Shown here: one piece after another, positions 1 to 9,750 of the stretch
Layout: every line of letters begins with the position of its first letter
Numbering within the stretch: the stretch's first letter is position 1
Source of the DNA: VBDM01 sp963699535
GTDB lineage: Bacteria > Pseudomonadota > Gammaproteobacteria > Burkholderiales > SG8-39
Reading direction: 5' to 3'
Length of the DNA: 64,000 bases
Assembly: GCA_963699535.1 (NCBI GenBank)
Contig: CAVOUJ010000028.1
Location: 133,694-197,693, forward strand
Notes under the pieces: generated by a model
What the model was told of the DNA's origin: nothing
Database searches by the model: none
The model's input: the letters and a program-made list of their open reading frames with translations, nothing else
Position numbers and translations under genes: made by a program

Positions 1-207
1 ATGCGAGAGAAGCTTCATGTTGAGCGCCAGCGCTTGATCGGGACGGGTGCCTATTCCAGAAAGGGGAGAAGCCATTGGGATTCCTGTGGTCTTTTTTGAA
101 CGGACCGAAAATGCCGCAAGCCGTAATATTAACCGCTCGCCGGCGTCGCTGACACGCGGGATCGGGTACACTTTCGCCGCGTCTCATCGCTCGAAAAGGA
201 GGAAGTC
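1..207. other. Window edge and leader of the first gene
   Basis: No convincing gene is seen here. The only clear signal is a strong ribosome binding site, AAGGAGG at 196-202, which fixes the start of the following gene at 208. A short open frame covering part of this stretch has no recognisable domain and overlaps the signal peptide of the next gene in another frame. Confidence 0.6.
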
Positions 208-1170
208 ATGCAGAGGTTGCTCGTCACGGCCCTCGGTTTCGGCGCGGCCCTTCTCGCCGCCGGGGCAGTCGCCCAGACCTATCCCACCAAGCCGGTGAAA
301 CTCATCGTCACCTATCCCCCCGGCGGAAGCTCCGATCTGATGGCGCGCGTTTTCGGCCAAAAGCTCGGGGAAATCTGGGGACAGACCGTGATCATCGAGA
401 GCAAACCCGGAGCTGCGGGCTCTATCGGGATGGACTTCGCCGCCAAACAGGCGCCGGACGGCTACAGCTTCGTGGTCGGCAACCTGGGGCCGGCAGCGGT
501 CAACCCGCTGCTGTCAAAAGTGCCCTACAACGTCGAGCGCGATTTCGCTGCGATCTCATTGATATCAACGGGCCCCAATATCCTCGTCGTCAATCCGAGC
601 GTGCCGGCCAAGTCGTTGCGCGAGCTGACCGAGTACGCGAAAGCGAGCGCCGGCAAGCTCAACTACGGCACGAGCGGCCCGGGAAGCGTATCGCACCTCA
701 CCGGAGCGATGTACCTCAACATCACCGGGATCAAGGCGACCGAGGTTCCCTACAAGGGCGGCGGTCTCGCCATGCCGGACGTCGTCGCCGGGCACATCCA
801 GTACATCTTCTCCGATTCGTTGCCGGCGATGGGATTCATCAAGTCCGGCAGGGTGAGGGCTCTGTGCGTTACGGGCCCTGAGCGCAGCTCCGTCCTGCCC
901 GAAGTCCCGCCGTGTGCGGAATCGGTGCCGGGCCTGGTGGCGGTCAACTGGTGGGGCGTGTTCATGCCGGTCGGGACTCCGAAAGCGATCACCACCAAGT
1001 TTCATGCCGATCTGGTCAAGGTGATGCAGGATGCGCACGTGAAGGCCGAGTTCGCAAAGCTGGGCGTCGAAGCTGTCCACAGCACGCCCGAAGAGTTCGT
1101 GGCGTTCATGAAATCCGAGACGGCGAAGTATTCGAAGCTCATCAAGGAGGCGGGGATCAAAGGCAATTAA
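208..1170 (+). CDS. Bug/TctC-family periplasmic tricarboxylate-type binding protein
   Basis: This is a 320-residue secreted solute-binding protein of the Bug (TctC) family, which captures small carboxylates and similar ligands in the periplasm. Residues 1-22 form a signal peptide ending in AVAQ. Family hallmarks follow: YPTKPVKLIVTYPPGGSSD at about 25-43, a PGAAGSIG loop near 68, APDGYSF near 84, and VPYKGGG near 181. The ATG at 208 is preceded by a strong ribosome binding site. No TctA/TctB membrane partner lies nearby, which is usual for these greatly expanded orphan binding proteins. The ligand cannot be read from the sequence. It converges on the next gene across a hairpin. Confidence 0.9.
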   Translation: MQRLLVTALGFGAALLAAGAVAQTYPTKPVKLIVTYPPGGSSDLMARVFGQKLGEIWGQTVIIESKPGAAGSIGMDFAAKQAPDGYSFVVGNLGPAAVNPLLSKVPYNVERDFAAISLISTGPNILVVNPSVPAKSLRELTEYAKASAGKLNYGTSGPGSVSHLTGAMYLNITGIKATEVPYKGGGLAMPDVVAGHIQYIFSDSLPAMGFIKSGRVRALCVTGPERSSVLPEVPPCAESVPGLVAVNWWGVFMPVGTPKAITTKFHADLVKVMQDAHVKAEFAKLGVEAVHSTPEEFVAFMKSETAKYSKLIKEAGIKGN

Positions 1171-1200
1171 AGGCGGACCGCTGACGCGGCCGCTCTAATT

Positions 1201-1241
1201 CCGCCGGCAGGAGCGGACGCACGACGCCGCTCAGCCGGCGG
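1201..1241. terminator. Hairpin between convergent genes
   Basis: CCGCCGGC at 1201-1208 pairs with GCCGGCGG at 1234-1241, and the inner GAGCGG at 1211-1216 pairs with CCGCTC at 1227-1232, giving a long GC-rich stem in a convergent gap. There is no T-run on either side, so it may be a bidirectional or Rho-assisted terminator, or only an RNA-stabilising hairpin. Confidence 0.5.
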
Positions 1242-1288
1242 GAGTTGCAAGCATATAGGTCCCACGTGCCCCAAGCGCAGCCTGCGCG

Positions 1289-2197
1289 TTATCGGGCGGC
1301 ACGCTTCTTTCTTCGCCCGCGCGGATTTCCCGCCAGTTCCTCGAGGACAGCGCACACCGCGCCGGTGTCCTGTTTGCCCAGCCCCATCGCCATCGCCGCG
1401 TTGTAGATCGGTACGCTCGCCGCGAACAGCGGAGTCGGACAATCGAGTTCGCGCGCGAAATCGCCGATGATGGTCATGTCCTTCTGCCATATCTCGTTCT
1501 TCATCGTGGCCTCCGAATAGTCGCCCTTGACCATCATCGGGCCGCGCACCTGGAACATGCGCGAGCCTCCCGCCCCGCCCGCGACGACTTTCAGCACCAG
1601 CGCCGGGTCCAGCCCGGCCTTCATTCCGAGCACCATCGCCTCGGCGGCGGCGACGTTGTGGATCGCAACGAGGAGATTGGCGACGAATTTCATCTTCGAT
1701 CCGCTGCCGAAGGGTCCGACGTAATAGCTCGCGCTGGTGAAGCCCTCGAGCACCGGGACGATCCTGCGGTAGGCGGCGCGGTCGCCGCTGACGTAGATGA
1801 GCAAGTCCTTGACCCGAGCCTGTGCGCCGGTGCCGCTCAAGGGACAGTCGAGGAGGATTACGCCTCGCTTCGCGAGAGTCTCGCGCGCGCCCTCTTTCAC
1901 AGCGATCGGCAACGTGCTCGTCTCGACAATGATTGTGCCGCGCCTGGCGGACGCGGCGAGCTCCGCGGCGACCTCGGTCAGCGCCGGCGCCGAGGGAAGC
2001 GAAGTGACGATAATGTCGGTTCGCCTCGCGACATCGCGCGGGCTTCGCGCGGCGACCCCGCCCGAGCGCGCGAACTCTGCGCGGCGCCGGCGCACAACGT
2101 CGTAACCGACAACGCGGAATCCCGCGCGAGCGAGGTTGAACGACATCGCCGACCCCATGATGCCAAGGCCCACCATACCTACCGTCTGCTGTGTCAT
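1289..2197 (-). CDS. NAD(P)-dependent oxidoreductase, 3-hydroxyisobutyrate dehydrogenase family
   Basis: About 302 residues. The N-terminus carries a Rossmann fold with the GLGIMGSAM dinucleotide motif typical of beta-hydroxyacid dehydrogenases (3-hydroxyisobutyrate or tartronate semialdehyde reductase type). A substrate-loop motif DCPLSGTGAQA follows near residue 120, and a G-x-x-x-K region holds the probable catalytic lysine (GSGSKMKFVANLL near 168). The start at 2197 (MTQQTVGMVG) is chosen over an upstream ATG at 2242 because GAGGGGAG precedes it and the Rossmann fold begins at once. It is divergent from hyuA with a short shared regulatory gap. The exact substrate is not determined. Confidence 0.85.
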   Translation of the reverse strand: MTQQTVGMVGLGIMGSAMSFNLARAGFRVVGYDVVRRRRAEFARSGGVAARSPRDVARRTDIIVTSLPSAPALTEVAAELAASARRGTIIVETSTLPIAVKEGARETLAKRGVILLDCPLSGTGAQARVKDLLIYVSGDRAAYRRIVPVLEGFTSASYYVGPFGSGSKMKFVANLLVAIHNVAAAEAMVLGMKAGLDPALVLKVVAGGAGGSRMFQVRGPMMVKGDYSEATMKNEIWQKDMTIIGDFARELDCPTPLFAASVPIYNAAMAMGLGKQDTGAVCAVLEELAGNPRGRRKKRAAR

Positions 2198-2215
2198 CGC
2201 TCCCCTCTTTGTCTG

Positions 2216-2230
2216 TTGACCTATGGACAA
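2216..2230. promoter_or_regulatory. Near-palindrome in a divergent promoter gap
   Basis: TTGACCTATGGACAA is an imperfect inverted repeat lying between the divergent oxidoreductase and hyuA. It resembles GntR-type operators in form. Its TTGACC can also be read as a weak -35 element for hyuA. No regulator gene is adjacent, so this is only a candidate site. Confidence 0.3.
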
Positions 2231-2269
2231 ATCCGCTACCATTGTCGCTCAAAAAAACACGGAGGCGCA

Positions 2270-4387
2270 GTGGCGGGCCGGCTTTCGAATCTTCTCGTCG
2301 GCGTTGACATCGGCGGTACTTTCACCGATTGCGTAGTGCTCGGGCGCGGCGGCCGCATCACGGCCGCGAAAGCGCCCTCTACGCCGGCTAACTTCGCCGA
2401 AGGCATGATTGCCGCAATGCGCGTTGCGGCGGATGAGCTCGGGCTCTCGTTCGAGAATTTCTGCGCGCAGATGCAGGTTCTTACTCATGGCACCACGGTC
2501 GGTACCAACGCGTTGATCCAGAGAAAGGGCGCGAGGGTAGGCCTCATCACGACCAAAGGTCACGAGGACGCGATCCACATCATGCGCGGTTCGCGCGGCG
2601 TCACCTCTCGCGACCTGCGCAAGGTCGTGCATTTTCCGGAGAGCCAGAAACCCGATCCCATCGTCCCCAAGCGCCTCATCGAGGGCGTCTCGGAACGGGT
2701 CGATTGCTTCGGCGAGGCGATCGTGCCGCTCAACGAAGCTCAAACCGAGGCGGCCATCCGGAGCCTGGTCGCGCAAGGGGTGGAAGCGATCGCAGTGTGT
2801 TTCCTCTGGTCGTTCCTGCGTCCCGAGCACGAGCTTCGGGTAAAGGAAATGGTCCGGGCGATGGCCCCGGACCTGTTCGTCTCCTGCTCGGTCGATATCG
2901 CGCCCAAGTGGGGCGAGTACGAGCGCACGACCGCCGCCGTGCTCAACGCTTATATCGGGCCGGTGATGGCGAAGTACCTCGGCAACCTCGACGCGCGGCT
3001 GAAGAGCGCGGGGTACAGCCGTCCGCTGCAGATCGCGCAATGCGCGGGCGGCTCGGTGTCGGTCGACAAGGCGATAGCCTCCCCCTTGCTCACCTTGGAT
3101 TCCGGCCCGGTCTCGGGCGTCGCAGGCTCGGTGTACCTCGGCAAGCTGATGGGGATCGAGCACATCATCACCACCGACATGGGCGGCACTTCATTCGACG
3201 TGGGCATCGTCCACGAAGGCCGGCCGCAGTATTCCTTCGTTTCGAACGTCGCGCAGTACGAGTATTTCCTTCCCAAGGTGGACATCCAGGCAATCGGCTC
3301 GGGCGGAGGATCGCTCGCTCGCGTCGATGCGGGGACCAAGTCGCTCCAGGTCGGACCCGAGTCGGCGGGGGCCAATCCCGGCCCCGCGTGCTACGGCAAG
3401 GGGAATATGACGCCGACCGTGACCGATGCCGACGTCGTGCTCGGCACGATCAACCCCGACAACTTCCTGGGCGGACGCATCAAGCTCGATCGCGCCAAGG
3501 CCGTGGCCGCCGTGCAGGGGGTCGCCAATGCGCTCGGGCTTTCGCTCCTGGAGACGGCGAGCGGCATTGCGCGCGTCGCCGAGTTCAAGATGGCGGACCT
3601 CATCCGCAAGATGACGGTGGAAAAGGGCTTCGACCCGCGCGACTTCACGCTCTTTGCCTTCGGCGGCGCCGGTCCCGCGCACGCCGGCGTGTTCGGCGCC
3701 GAGCTGGGCGTAAAGAGCGTCATCATTCCGCAGAAGGAGGTCGCTTCGACCTGGTGCGCGTTCGGCGCGGCCTCGGCCGACATGCTGCACGTGTATGAAC
3801 GGGCCGACATCCAGGCAAGCCCCTTCGACCCTGCCCGCGTCAATCGGACGCTGGAAGCCCTGGAAGCGCGTGCTCACGAGCAGATGGAGCGCGACGGCAT
3901 TCCGCGCGCGCGCCGGCGGCTGCAGTTTTCCCTCGATATGCGCCACAAGGGCCAGATCAACGAGGTCGAAGTGATGTTGCCCGAAGCGCGCTTGCATGAG
4001 AAATTCCTCCAGAAGCTGCACGAGCGTTTCTATGCTCGTTACGAGCGGCTCTACGGCAAGGGTTCGTCCTACCGGAATGCGCGGATCGAAATCGTGACTC
4101 CGCGACTGCGCGCGAGCGCGCCGACGCCGCGGCCGAAGCTGAAGGTCGCGCGGGCGCTCACCCGGCGGATCGCCCAGGGGGCCGCACGCGGCAGGCGCGA
4201 GATCTGGTGGCCGGAGCTGAAGCGCAAAGTCACGACGCCGATCTATGACGGCGCGTTGCTCGTTCCCGGCAACCGCATCAAGGGGCCGACCGTGGTCGAG
4301 ACGAGCGACACGACGATCGTCGTGCACCCCGGCCGGACGCTGGCCGTGGACGCGTTCGGGAATTTCGAGATTCAGTTTCAGCCGTAA
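2270..4387 (+). CDS. hyuA: Hydantoinase/oxoprolinase A-type subunit (acetone-carboxylase beta-like)
   Basis: 705 residues starting at a GTG with GGAGG five bases upstream. The N-terminal domain opens with VGVDIGGTFTDCVVL, the actin-like phosphate-binding motif of HyuA. TTDMGGTSFDVG near residue 304 and FGGAGPAHA near 465 mark the hydantoinase A core, followed by the conserved C-terminal domain. The length matches ATP-dependent hydantoinases and the beta subunit of acetone carboxylase. It lies 43 bases upstream of hyuB, with which it should form an ATP-dependent amidohydrolase or carboxylase. The zinc tail on HyuB favours the carboxylase side of the family. The substrate is unknown. Confidence 0.88.
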   Translation: MAGRLSNLLVGVDIGGTFTDCVVLGRGGRITAAKAPSTPANFAEGMIAAMRVAADELGLSFENFCAQMQVLTHGTTVGTNALIQRKGARVGLITTKGHEDAIHIMRGSRGVTSRDLRKVVHFPESQKPDPIVPKRLIEGVSERVDCFGEAIVPLNEAQTEAAIRSLVAQGVEAIAVCFLWSFLRPEHELRVKEMVRAMAPDLFVSCSVDIAPKWGEYERTTAAVLNAYIGPVMAKYLGNLDARLKSAGYSRPLQIAQCAGGSVSVDKAIASPLLTLDSGPVSGVAGSVYLGKLMGIEHIITTDMGGTSFDVGIVHEGRPQYSFVSNVAQYEYFLPKVDIQAIGSGGGSLARVDAGTKSLQVGPESAGANPGPACYGKGNMTPTVTDADVVLGTINPDNFLGGRIKLDRAKAVAAVQGVANALGLSLLETASGIARVAEFKMADLIRKMTVEKGFDPRDFTLFAFGGAGPAHAGVFGAELGVKSVIIPQKEVASTWCAFGAASADMLHVYERADIQASPFDPARVNRTLEALEARAHEQMERDGIPRARRRLQFSLDMRHKGQINEVEVMLPEARLHEKFLQKLHERFYARYERLYGKGSSYRNARIEIVTPRLRASAPTPRPKLKVARALTRRIAQGAARGRREIWWPELKRKVTTPIYDGALLVPGNRIKGPTVVETSDTTIVVHPGRTLAVDAFGNFEIQFQP

Positions 4388-4430
4388 GAGCCGCCGGGCG
4401 CGGAAGACGGGAAGCCAAGGAGAAAGCCGG

Positions 4431-6716
4431 ATGCCCAGGATCAGCGAAATGAACACCGCCGTTTTCGACGGGCGCGCCATGGGGTATGTGCCGCCGAAGA
4501 AGCTTGCGATCTCCAGGAAGGTGAAACTCCACACCCGGCGCGCAAGGAAGATCGACCCGATCACCTACGAGGTGGTGCGCCACAGCCTGTGGCACGTGAA
4601 CGAGGAGCACGGCGCCACGATCCAGCGATTGTCCGGGTCGCCGGTGGCGATGTACGCGCTCGATCTCAACCCCTCGATCCTCACCGAAGACGGCGAATTC
4701 GTCTATTTCGGGCCGTACATGCAATACATGTCCGGTGTTACCGACACGCAGGTCAAATGGATACTCGAGTACCGCGGCGACAACCCGGGGATCCGCGAAG
4801 GCGACATGTTTCTCGCGAACGACCCTTGGGTGGGCGCGGCGCACCAGCAGGACGTGATGCTCATCTGCCCGGTGTTCTGGAAGCGCGAGCTCTTCTGCTG
4901 GGTGACGAACTGCCTGCACCAGTACGACATCGGCGGGATCACGCCCTCCTCGTTCTGCGGCACGGCGGAAAGCGCCTTCGAGGAAGGGATCTGCATTCCG
5001 CCCGTCAAGATCATCGAGGGCAACGAGATCCGGCGCGACATTGAGGAGCTCTACCTTCGCTCCTCGCGCAAGCCCGAGACGGTGGCGCTCGATTTTCGCG
5101 CGCAGCTCGCCGGTAACATCACGGCGCGCGACCGCGTTCTTTCCCTCATCCGCCGCTACGGTCCGGAGGTCGTCAAGGGCGTGATGAAGAAGATCATCGA
5201 TAACGGCGAGGCCGCGTTCCTCGAGAAGTTGAAGCGCCTGCCCGATGGCGTGTGGCGCGAACGCACCTACGTCGAGTGCTGCAGGCCCGGTGACCGGCGC
5301 ACGCACCGCGTCCACCTCACGCTCACCAAGCAAGGCGACCGGCTGGTATTCGACAACGATGGCACCGCGCCCCAGGACGGTGCGATGAACGCCACTTACT
5401 CAGGCTGGCGCGGCTCGATCATGGTGGCGCTGAACCAGCTCTTGTGCTGGGACCAGTACTTCTGCATCGCGGGGGCGTTGCGCCACGTCGAGTTCGATCC
5501 CACTCCGGGGACCTTCAACTGCGCGAACTTCCCCGCGTCGGTATCGACGGCGCCGGTGCAGGCGATGGAAATCTCCCTTTATCCCGCGTACAACGTGCTC
5601 TCGAAGATGATCCATGCCGATCCGGAGATGAGAAAGGACATCATGTGCATCGGCGGCACGAGCCAGTGGCCGGCGACCCTGTTTCGCGGCACCGACCAGT
5701 GGGGCGAGCGCTTCGGGTACATTCTCGTCGATCCGATCGGCGGGGCGATCGGCGCATTCTCGACTGGTGACGGAATCAATACCGGCGGCCAGTCGCGCAC
5801 GCCGATCTGCAAGCTGCCCAACGTCGAGCACACCGAACAGTCTTTTCCGGTGTTGTACCTCTACCGCAAGGAGGTGATCGATTCCGGCGGCGCAGGCAAA
5901 TGGCGCGGCGGCATGTCGGCCGAGTCCTGCTTCATTCCGCACCGCACCGGGCAAATCACGCACGACACCTTGTCCTCCGGCAACGCGACGCCGACCTCAC
6001 CCGGCATGATGGGCGGCTACCCGGGAAGCGTGAATGTCTATAAGTTTGTGCGCGCGACCGACATCAAGGAGCGCATGGCGAGGAGCGACATTCCCGGGGA
6101 CATCGCCGAGCTGAGCGGTCGCGAAGAGGTCCTGCAGCTTCGCCAGGGCAACTTCCCCCAGAATCCGGCGGATGCCTATGCCGTGATCTGGTCGGCGGCG
6201 GGCGGATACGGCGATCCCTTCGAGCGCGACCCGGAGCGCGTGCGCCATGACGTCGCCGAAGGGCGCGCGGTCTCGCGCGAGGCGGCGCGCGAGATCTACG
6301 GCGTCCTCGTCCGCGAGGACGGCGGCCTCGACTTGGAAGGAACGACACGCGAGCGCGCGGAGCGGCGAGCAGCAAGGGTGCGCACGGACGGTTCGGTCAG
6401 GACCCTCTCCGGAAAAGTGATCGCGCGAATCACCGAAAATCTCGACGTCCGCAAGGAGAACGACGGCTTGCGCTGCGCCTGCGCCAAGTGTTCCGTCGAC
6501 CTCGGGCCGATCCGCGACAACTACAAGCAGCACTGCGTGATGGAGGAGAACGACATCAGGATCGCCAACCCGAATATCGGCGATTGGAAGCGTTACATCG
6601 ACGACCACCCGGTGTTTCGCCAGTTCTACTGCCCGGGCTGCGGCGCGCTCGTCGAAAATGAAATCTCGCGCGCCGACGATCCCGTGCTGCGCGATATCGA
6701 GCTCCATCTGAAATAG
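4431..6716 (+). CDS. hyuB: Hydantoinase B/oxoprolinase subunit with acetone-carboxylase-gamma-like C-terminal zinc region
   Basis: 761 residues. The ATG at 4431 follows an AAGGAG site, and the frame stays open upstream only by chance. The HyuB core starts near residue 45 (KIDPITYEVVRHSLWHVNEEHG) and includes FLANDPWVGAAHQQDV and a glycine-rich GAGKWRGG stretch typical of the family. The last 80 residues hold C682-x-C684-x2-C687 and C734-P-G-C737, a probable zinc-binding region resembling the small gamma subunit of acetone/acetophenone carboxylases. That subunit is normally encoded separately, so this looks like an alpha-gamma fusion. The family assignment is firm. The carboxylase role is inferred from the tail and from hyuA upstream. 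Confidence 0.85.
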   Translation: MPRISEMNTAVFDGRAMGYVPPKKLAISRKVKLHTRRARKIDPITYEVVRHSLWHVNEEHGATIQRLSGSPVAMYALDLNPSILTEDGEFVYFGPYMQYMSGVTDTQVKWILEYRGDNPGIREGDMFLANDPWVGAAHQQDVMLICPVFWKRELFCWVTNCLHQYDIGGITPSSFCGTAESAFEEGICIPPVKIIEGNEIRRDIEELYLRSSRKPETVALDFRAQLAGNITARDRVLSLIRRYGPEVVKGVMKKIIDNGEAAFLEKLKRLPDGVWRERTYVECCRPGDRRTHRVHLTLTKQGDRLVFDNDGTAPQDGAMNATYSGWRGSIMVALNQLLCWDQYFCIAGALRHVEFDPTPGTFNCANFPASVSTAPVQAMEISLYPAYNVLSKMIHADPEMRKDIMCIGGTSQWPATLFRGTDQWGERFGYILVDPIGGAIGAFSTGDGINTGGQSRTPICKLPNVEHTEQSFPVLYLYRKEVIDSGGAGKWRGGMSAESCFIPHRTGQITHDTLSSGNATPTSPGMMGGYPGSVNVYKFVRATDIKERMARSDIPGDIAELSGREEVLQLRQGNFPQNPADAYAVIWSAAGGYGDPFERDPERVRHDVAEGRAVSREAAREIYGVLVREDGGLDLEGTTRERAERRAARVRTDGSVRTLSGKVIARITENLDVRKENDGLRCACAKCSVDLGPIRDNYKQHCVMEENDIRIANPNIGDWKRYIDDHPVFRQFYCPGCGALVENEISRADDPVLRDIELHLK

Positions 6717-6741
6717 AAGCAGGGAAGGCGCCGGCTCCTCG

Positions 6742-6770
6742 TTGACACTGCCGGGGGCGGTTGATAGATT
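6742..6770 (+). promoter_or_regulatory. Sigma-70-type promoter for the ABC transporter operon
   Basis: TTGACA at 6742-6747 and TAGATT at 6765-6770 are separated by 17 bases, a near-consensus pair. It lies in the 162-base gap after hyuB and about 110 bases before the permease start, so the transporter operon probably has its own promoter. Confidence 0.65.
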
Positions 6771-6878
6771 GCGCCGGATCGCCGCGCAGGACGAGGTTCC
6801 GCATGAAGGAACATATGCGGCGTGCGCCACGCGAGGGCGAATTCCCGCCCGGCGACGCATCCACAAGGAGGAGCATTG

Positions 6879-8626
6879 ATGCACGCGGCGGGCCATCCCG
6901 CGATGACGACCGCAGCGCCGCCCGTCCTGCTGCGCTCGTTCGATCTGAAGTGGATCGTGATCGGGGTCTGCGTGGCCTTGACGGTCTACATCGCCGTGGT
7001 CCCGCTCGCGTTTCTCCTCTGGCAGAGCTTCTTCACGCCGCAGACCGCGGCCAAAGCAGCCGAGTTCACGCTGGGCAACTATGCGCCAGGCCTACGGCAG
7101 CACCGAAACCCTTCGGCTCTTCTGGAATTCGCTGAAGTTCTCGGCGGGAGCCGCGATCCTCGCTTTCGTCCTGGGGACGGCGCTCGCGTGGATGAACGAG
7201 CGCACCAACACGCCGTTCAAGACGCTGTTCTTTGCGCTTGTCGATCATTCCGCTCATCATCCCGGGAATCCTCTTCACGGTCGCGTGGATCCTGCTCGGC
7301 AGCCCCAAGATCGGCATCATCAACCTCGCGCTGCAGCACTGGTTCGGTCTCGAGCAGCCGCTGTTCAACGTCTATTCGCTTGCGGGCATGATCTGGGTGG
7401 ACGGCCTGCACTACTCGCCGATGGCGTTCCTGCTCATGACCGCCGCGTTCCGCGCGATGGACCCGTCGCTCGAGGAGTCGGCGACCATGAGCGGCGCCAA
7501 CATCTTCCAGGTCGCCTGGCGGGTGACGCTGAAGCTCACCTGGCCGGCGATCCTCGCCACGCTCCTGATCCTCTTCGTCCGCGCGATCGAGTCCTTCGAA
7601 GTGCCGGCGCTCCTCGGCCTGCCGGTCGGCATCCAGGTCTTCACGTCGTCGATCTACCAGGCGGTGCACCGCTATCCCAGCCAGATCGGCCTCGCCTCCG
7701 CGTACGGCGATGACGCTGCTCGCGATCACGACGATCGGCGTCTACTTCGTGTCGCGGCTCTCCAGCCGCGGCAACAAGTACGCGACCATGACGGGAAAGG
7801 GGTTCCGGCCGCGGCACGATCGACCTCGGGCCCTGGCGCTGGGTCGCCGCCGCGATCTTCATCGTCTATTTCCTCCTGATCGTGGTGCTGCCCTTCTCGG
7901 TGCTGCTGTGGTCGTCCTTCCAGAAGTTCTATTCGGTGCCTTCGTGGCAGGCGCTGCAGAACCTCACGCTCGATCCGTACCGCTTCATCTTCACCTACCC
8001 GAACCTCGCGCGCTCGGTGTGGAACAGCCTGTTGCTTTCCTTCGGCAGCGCGACGGTGATCATGCTGGTGACCTCGGTGATCTGCTGGATCGTGGTCAAG
8101 ACCAAGCTCCCGGGACGCTGGCTGCTCGACAACGTCGCCTCGCTGCCGATGGTGTTCCCCGGGCTGGTGCTCGGCCTTGTCGATCATGATCTTCTATCTG
8201 AACGTCGACATCGGCGTCTACGGCACGATCTGGATCATGTTCATCGCCTACGTCACGCGCTTCATGCCCTACGGGCTGCGCTACAACACGACCTCGATGC
8301 TGCAGATCCACAAGGAGCTGGAGGAGTCGGCGGCGATGAGCGGCGCCTCGTGGGCGACGACCTTCCGGCGCATCATCCTGCCCCTGCTCAAGCCGGGGCT
8401 CGTCGCCGGCTGGATCTACGTGATGATCGTCTCGATCCGCGAGCTCTCGAGCTCGATCCTGCTCTACAGCCCCGGCACCGAGGTGTTGTCGATCATCATC
8501 TGGGAGCTGTGGGAGAACGGCCAGTACGTCGAGCTCTCGGCGCTCGGCGTGCTTTTCATCCTGGCGCTTTTCGTCCTGGTGATGGTCGCCCAGTGGCTGG
8601 GCAAGAAGTTCGGCGTCAAGGACTGA
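6879..8626 (+). CDS. Iron(III)-type ABC transporter permease, fused double permease (frame broken by five +1 shifts)
   Basis: The ATG at 6879 follows AAGGAGGA. When five single-base insertions are removed (near 7083, 7239, 7709, 7811 and 8178) one protein of about 580 residues results. It has roughly twelve membrane segments and two binding-protein-dependent permease domains, as in FbpB/ThiP-like permeases. Each half has its EAA loop: LEESATMSGANIFQ in the first and LEESAAMSGASWAT in the second. Two of the breaks sit in the same local sequence, CTTGTCGATCAT where CTGTCGATCAT is expected. It is followed by its ATPase. Three Fbp-type binding proteins at 13.9-17.8 kb are likely partners. It is regarded as intact in the organism. 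Confidence 0.82.
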
Positions 8627-8639
8627 GGCGGAGAACCGC

Positions 8640-9750
8640 GTGCTGAACGTCGAGGGACTGTTCACGGAGTATCCCAACGAGCGCGGCCAGATCGTCAAGG
8701 CCGCGCAGGACGTGAGCTTCGAGGTGCCGGAGGGGAAGCTGTTCACGCTGCTCGGGCCCAGCGGCTGCGGCAAGACCACGACGCTGCGCTCGATCGCCGG
8801 CCTCGAGCGGCCGCGCGCCGGTGAGATCAGCGTCAACGACCGCGTCGTGTACTCCTCGAGCCAAGAACGTCTTCGTCGCGCCCAACCGGCGCGGCTTCGG
8901 CATGGTGTTCCAGTCCTACGCCATCTGGCCGCACATGAACGTCTTCCAGAACGCGGCCTTTCCGCTGGAGGTCGGCGACCGCAGGCTCTCGCGGAAGGAA
9001 ATCCGCGACAAAGTGATGCGCGTGCTGACGGCAGTGCAGCTCGAGAGCTTCGCCGACCGCGAGGCGACCAAGCTCTCCGGCGGCCAGCAGCAGCGCCTGG
9101 CGCTCGCGCGGGCGCTCGTCATGGAGCCGCAGCTGCTGCTGCTCGACGAGCCGCTCTCCAACCTCGACGCGAAGCTGCGCGAGCTGATGCGCTTCGAGCT
9201 GAAGCGCCTGCAGCGCGAGCTGCGGATCACGACGGTCTACGTGACCCACGACCAGAGCGAGGCGCTCGCGCTCTCGCACTCGATCGCGGTGATGAACGAG
9301 GGCCGTATCCAGCAGATCGGCACGCCGCGCGAAATCTACGAGCGGCCGCGCAGCCAGTTCGTCGCCGACTTCGTCGGCACGACGAATTTCCTCGACGGCA
9401 CGGTTCTCGGGCGCGGTGCCGCGTCCGGGCATTTCCGCGTGCGCACCGAGTTCGGCGAGGTCGAAGTCCTGTCGGACGACGATTTGCGCGGCGACGACCG
9501 GGTGGTGCTCTCGGTGCGGCCCGAGGACGTCGAGCTCGACGAGGCCCGGCCGGAGGGAGACAACGTCTTGGAGGCCCGCGTCGATCAGAAGGTGTTTCTC
9601 GGCGAGTTCCTCGACTTCCAGGTGAAGCTCGGAAGCCGCATCCTGCTCGCGCGACGCCATCCTTCTCTCCGAACCCCCATCGGCGAGGCCATCTACGTGA
9701 AGCTCCATCCCGAAAAATGCGTCGCCCTCAAGGCCGCCGGAACCTCATGA
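8640..9750 (+). CDS. ABC transporter ATPase, FbpC/PotA type (one +1 shift)
   Basis: About 369 residues after correcting one extra base near 8859. It starts at GTG 8640, 13 bases after the permease. The Walker A motif GPSGCGKTTT is near residue 41, the signature LSGGQQQRLALARAL follows, and Walker B is LLLLDEPLSNLDAK. The C-terminal TOBE-type regulatory region is typical of ATPases for iron, sulfate, polyamine or sugar import. Its stop overlaps the start of the next gene (ATGA), showing tight coupling. It powers the double permease upstream. Confidence 0.87.

Noticed and set aside
1658..2269. Upstream extension of the HyuA frame
   Set aside because: The 204 extra codons lie antisense to the oxidoreductase gene and have no domain. 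A GTG with a strong ribosome binding site at 2270 begins the conserved domain.
6879..8626. Programmed ribosomal frameshifting in the permease gene
   Set aside because: Five shifts in one gene without slippery heptamers, and the same kind of shift in many unrelated genes, point to sequence error.
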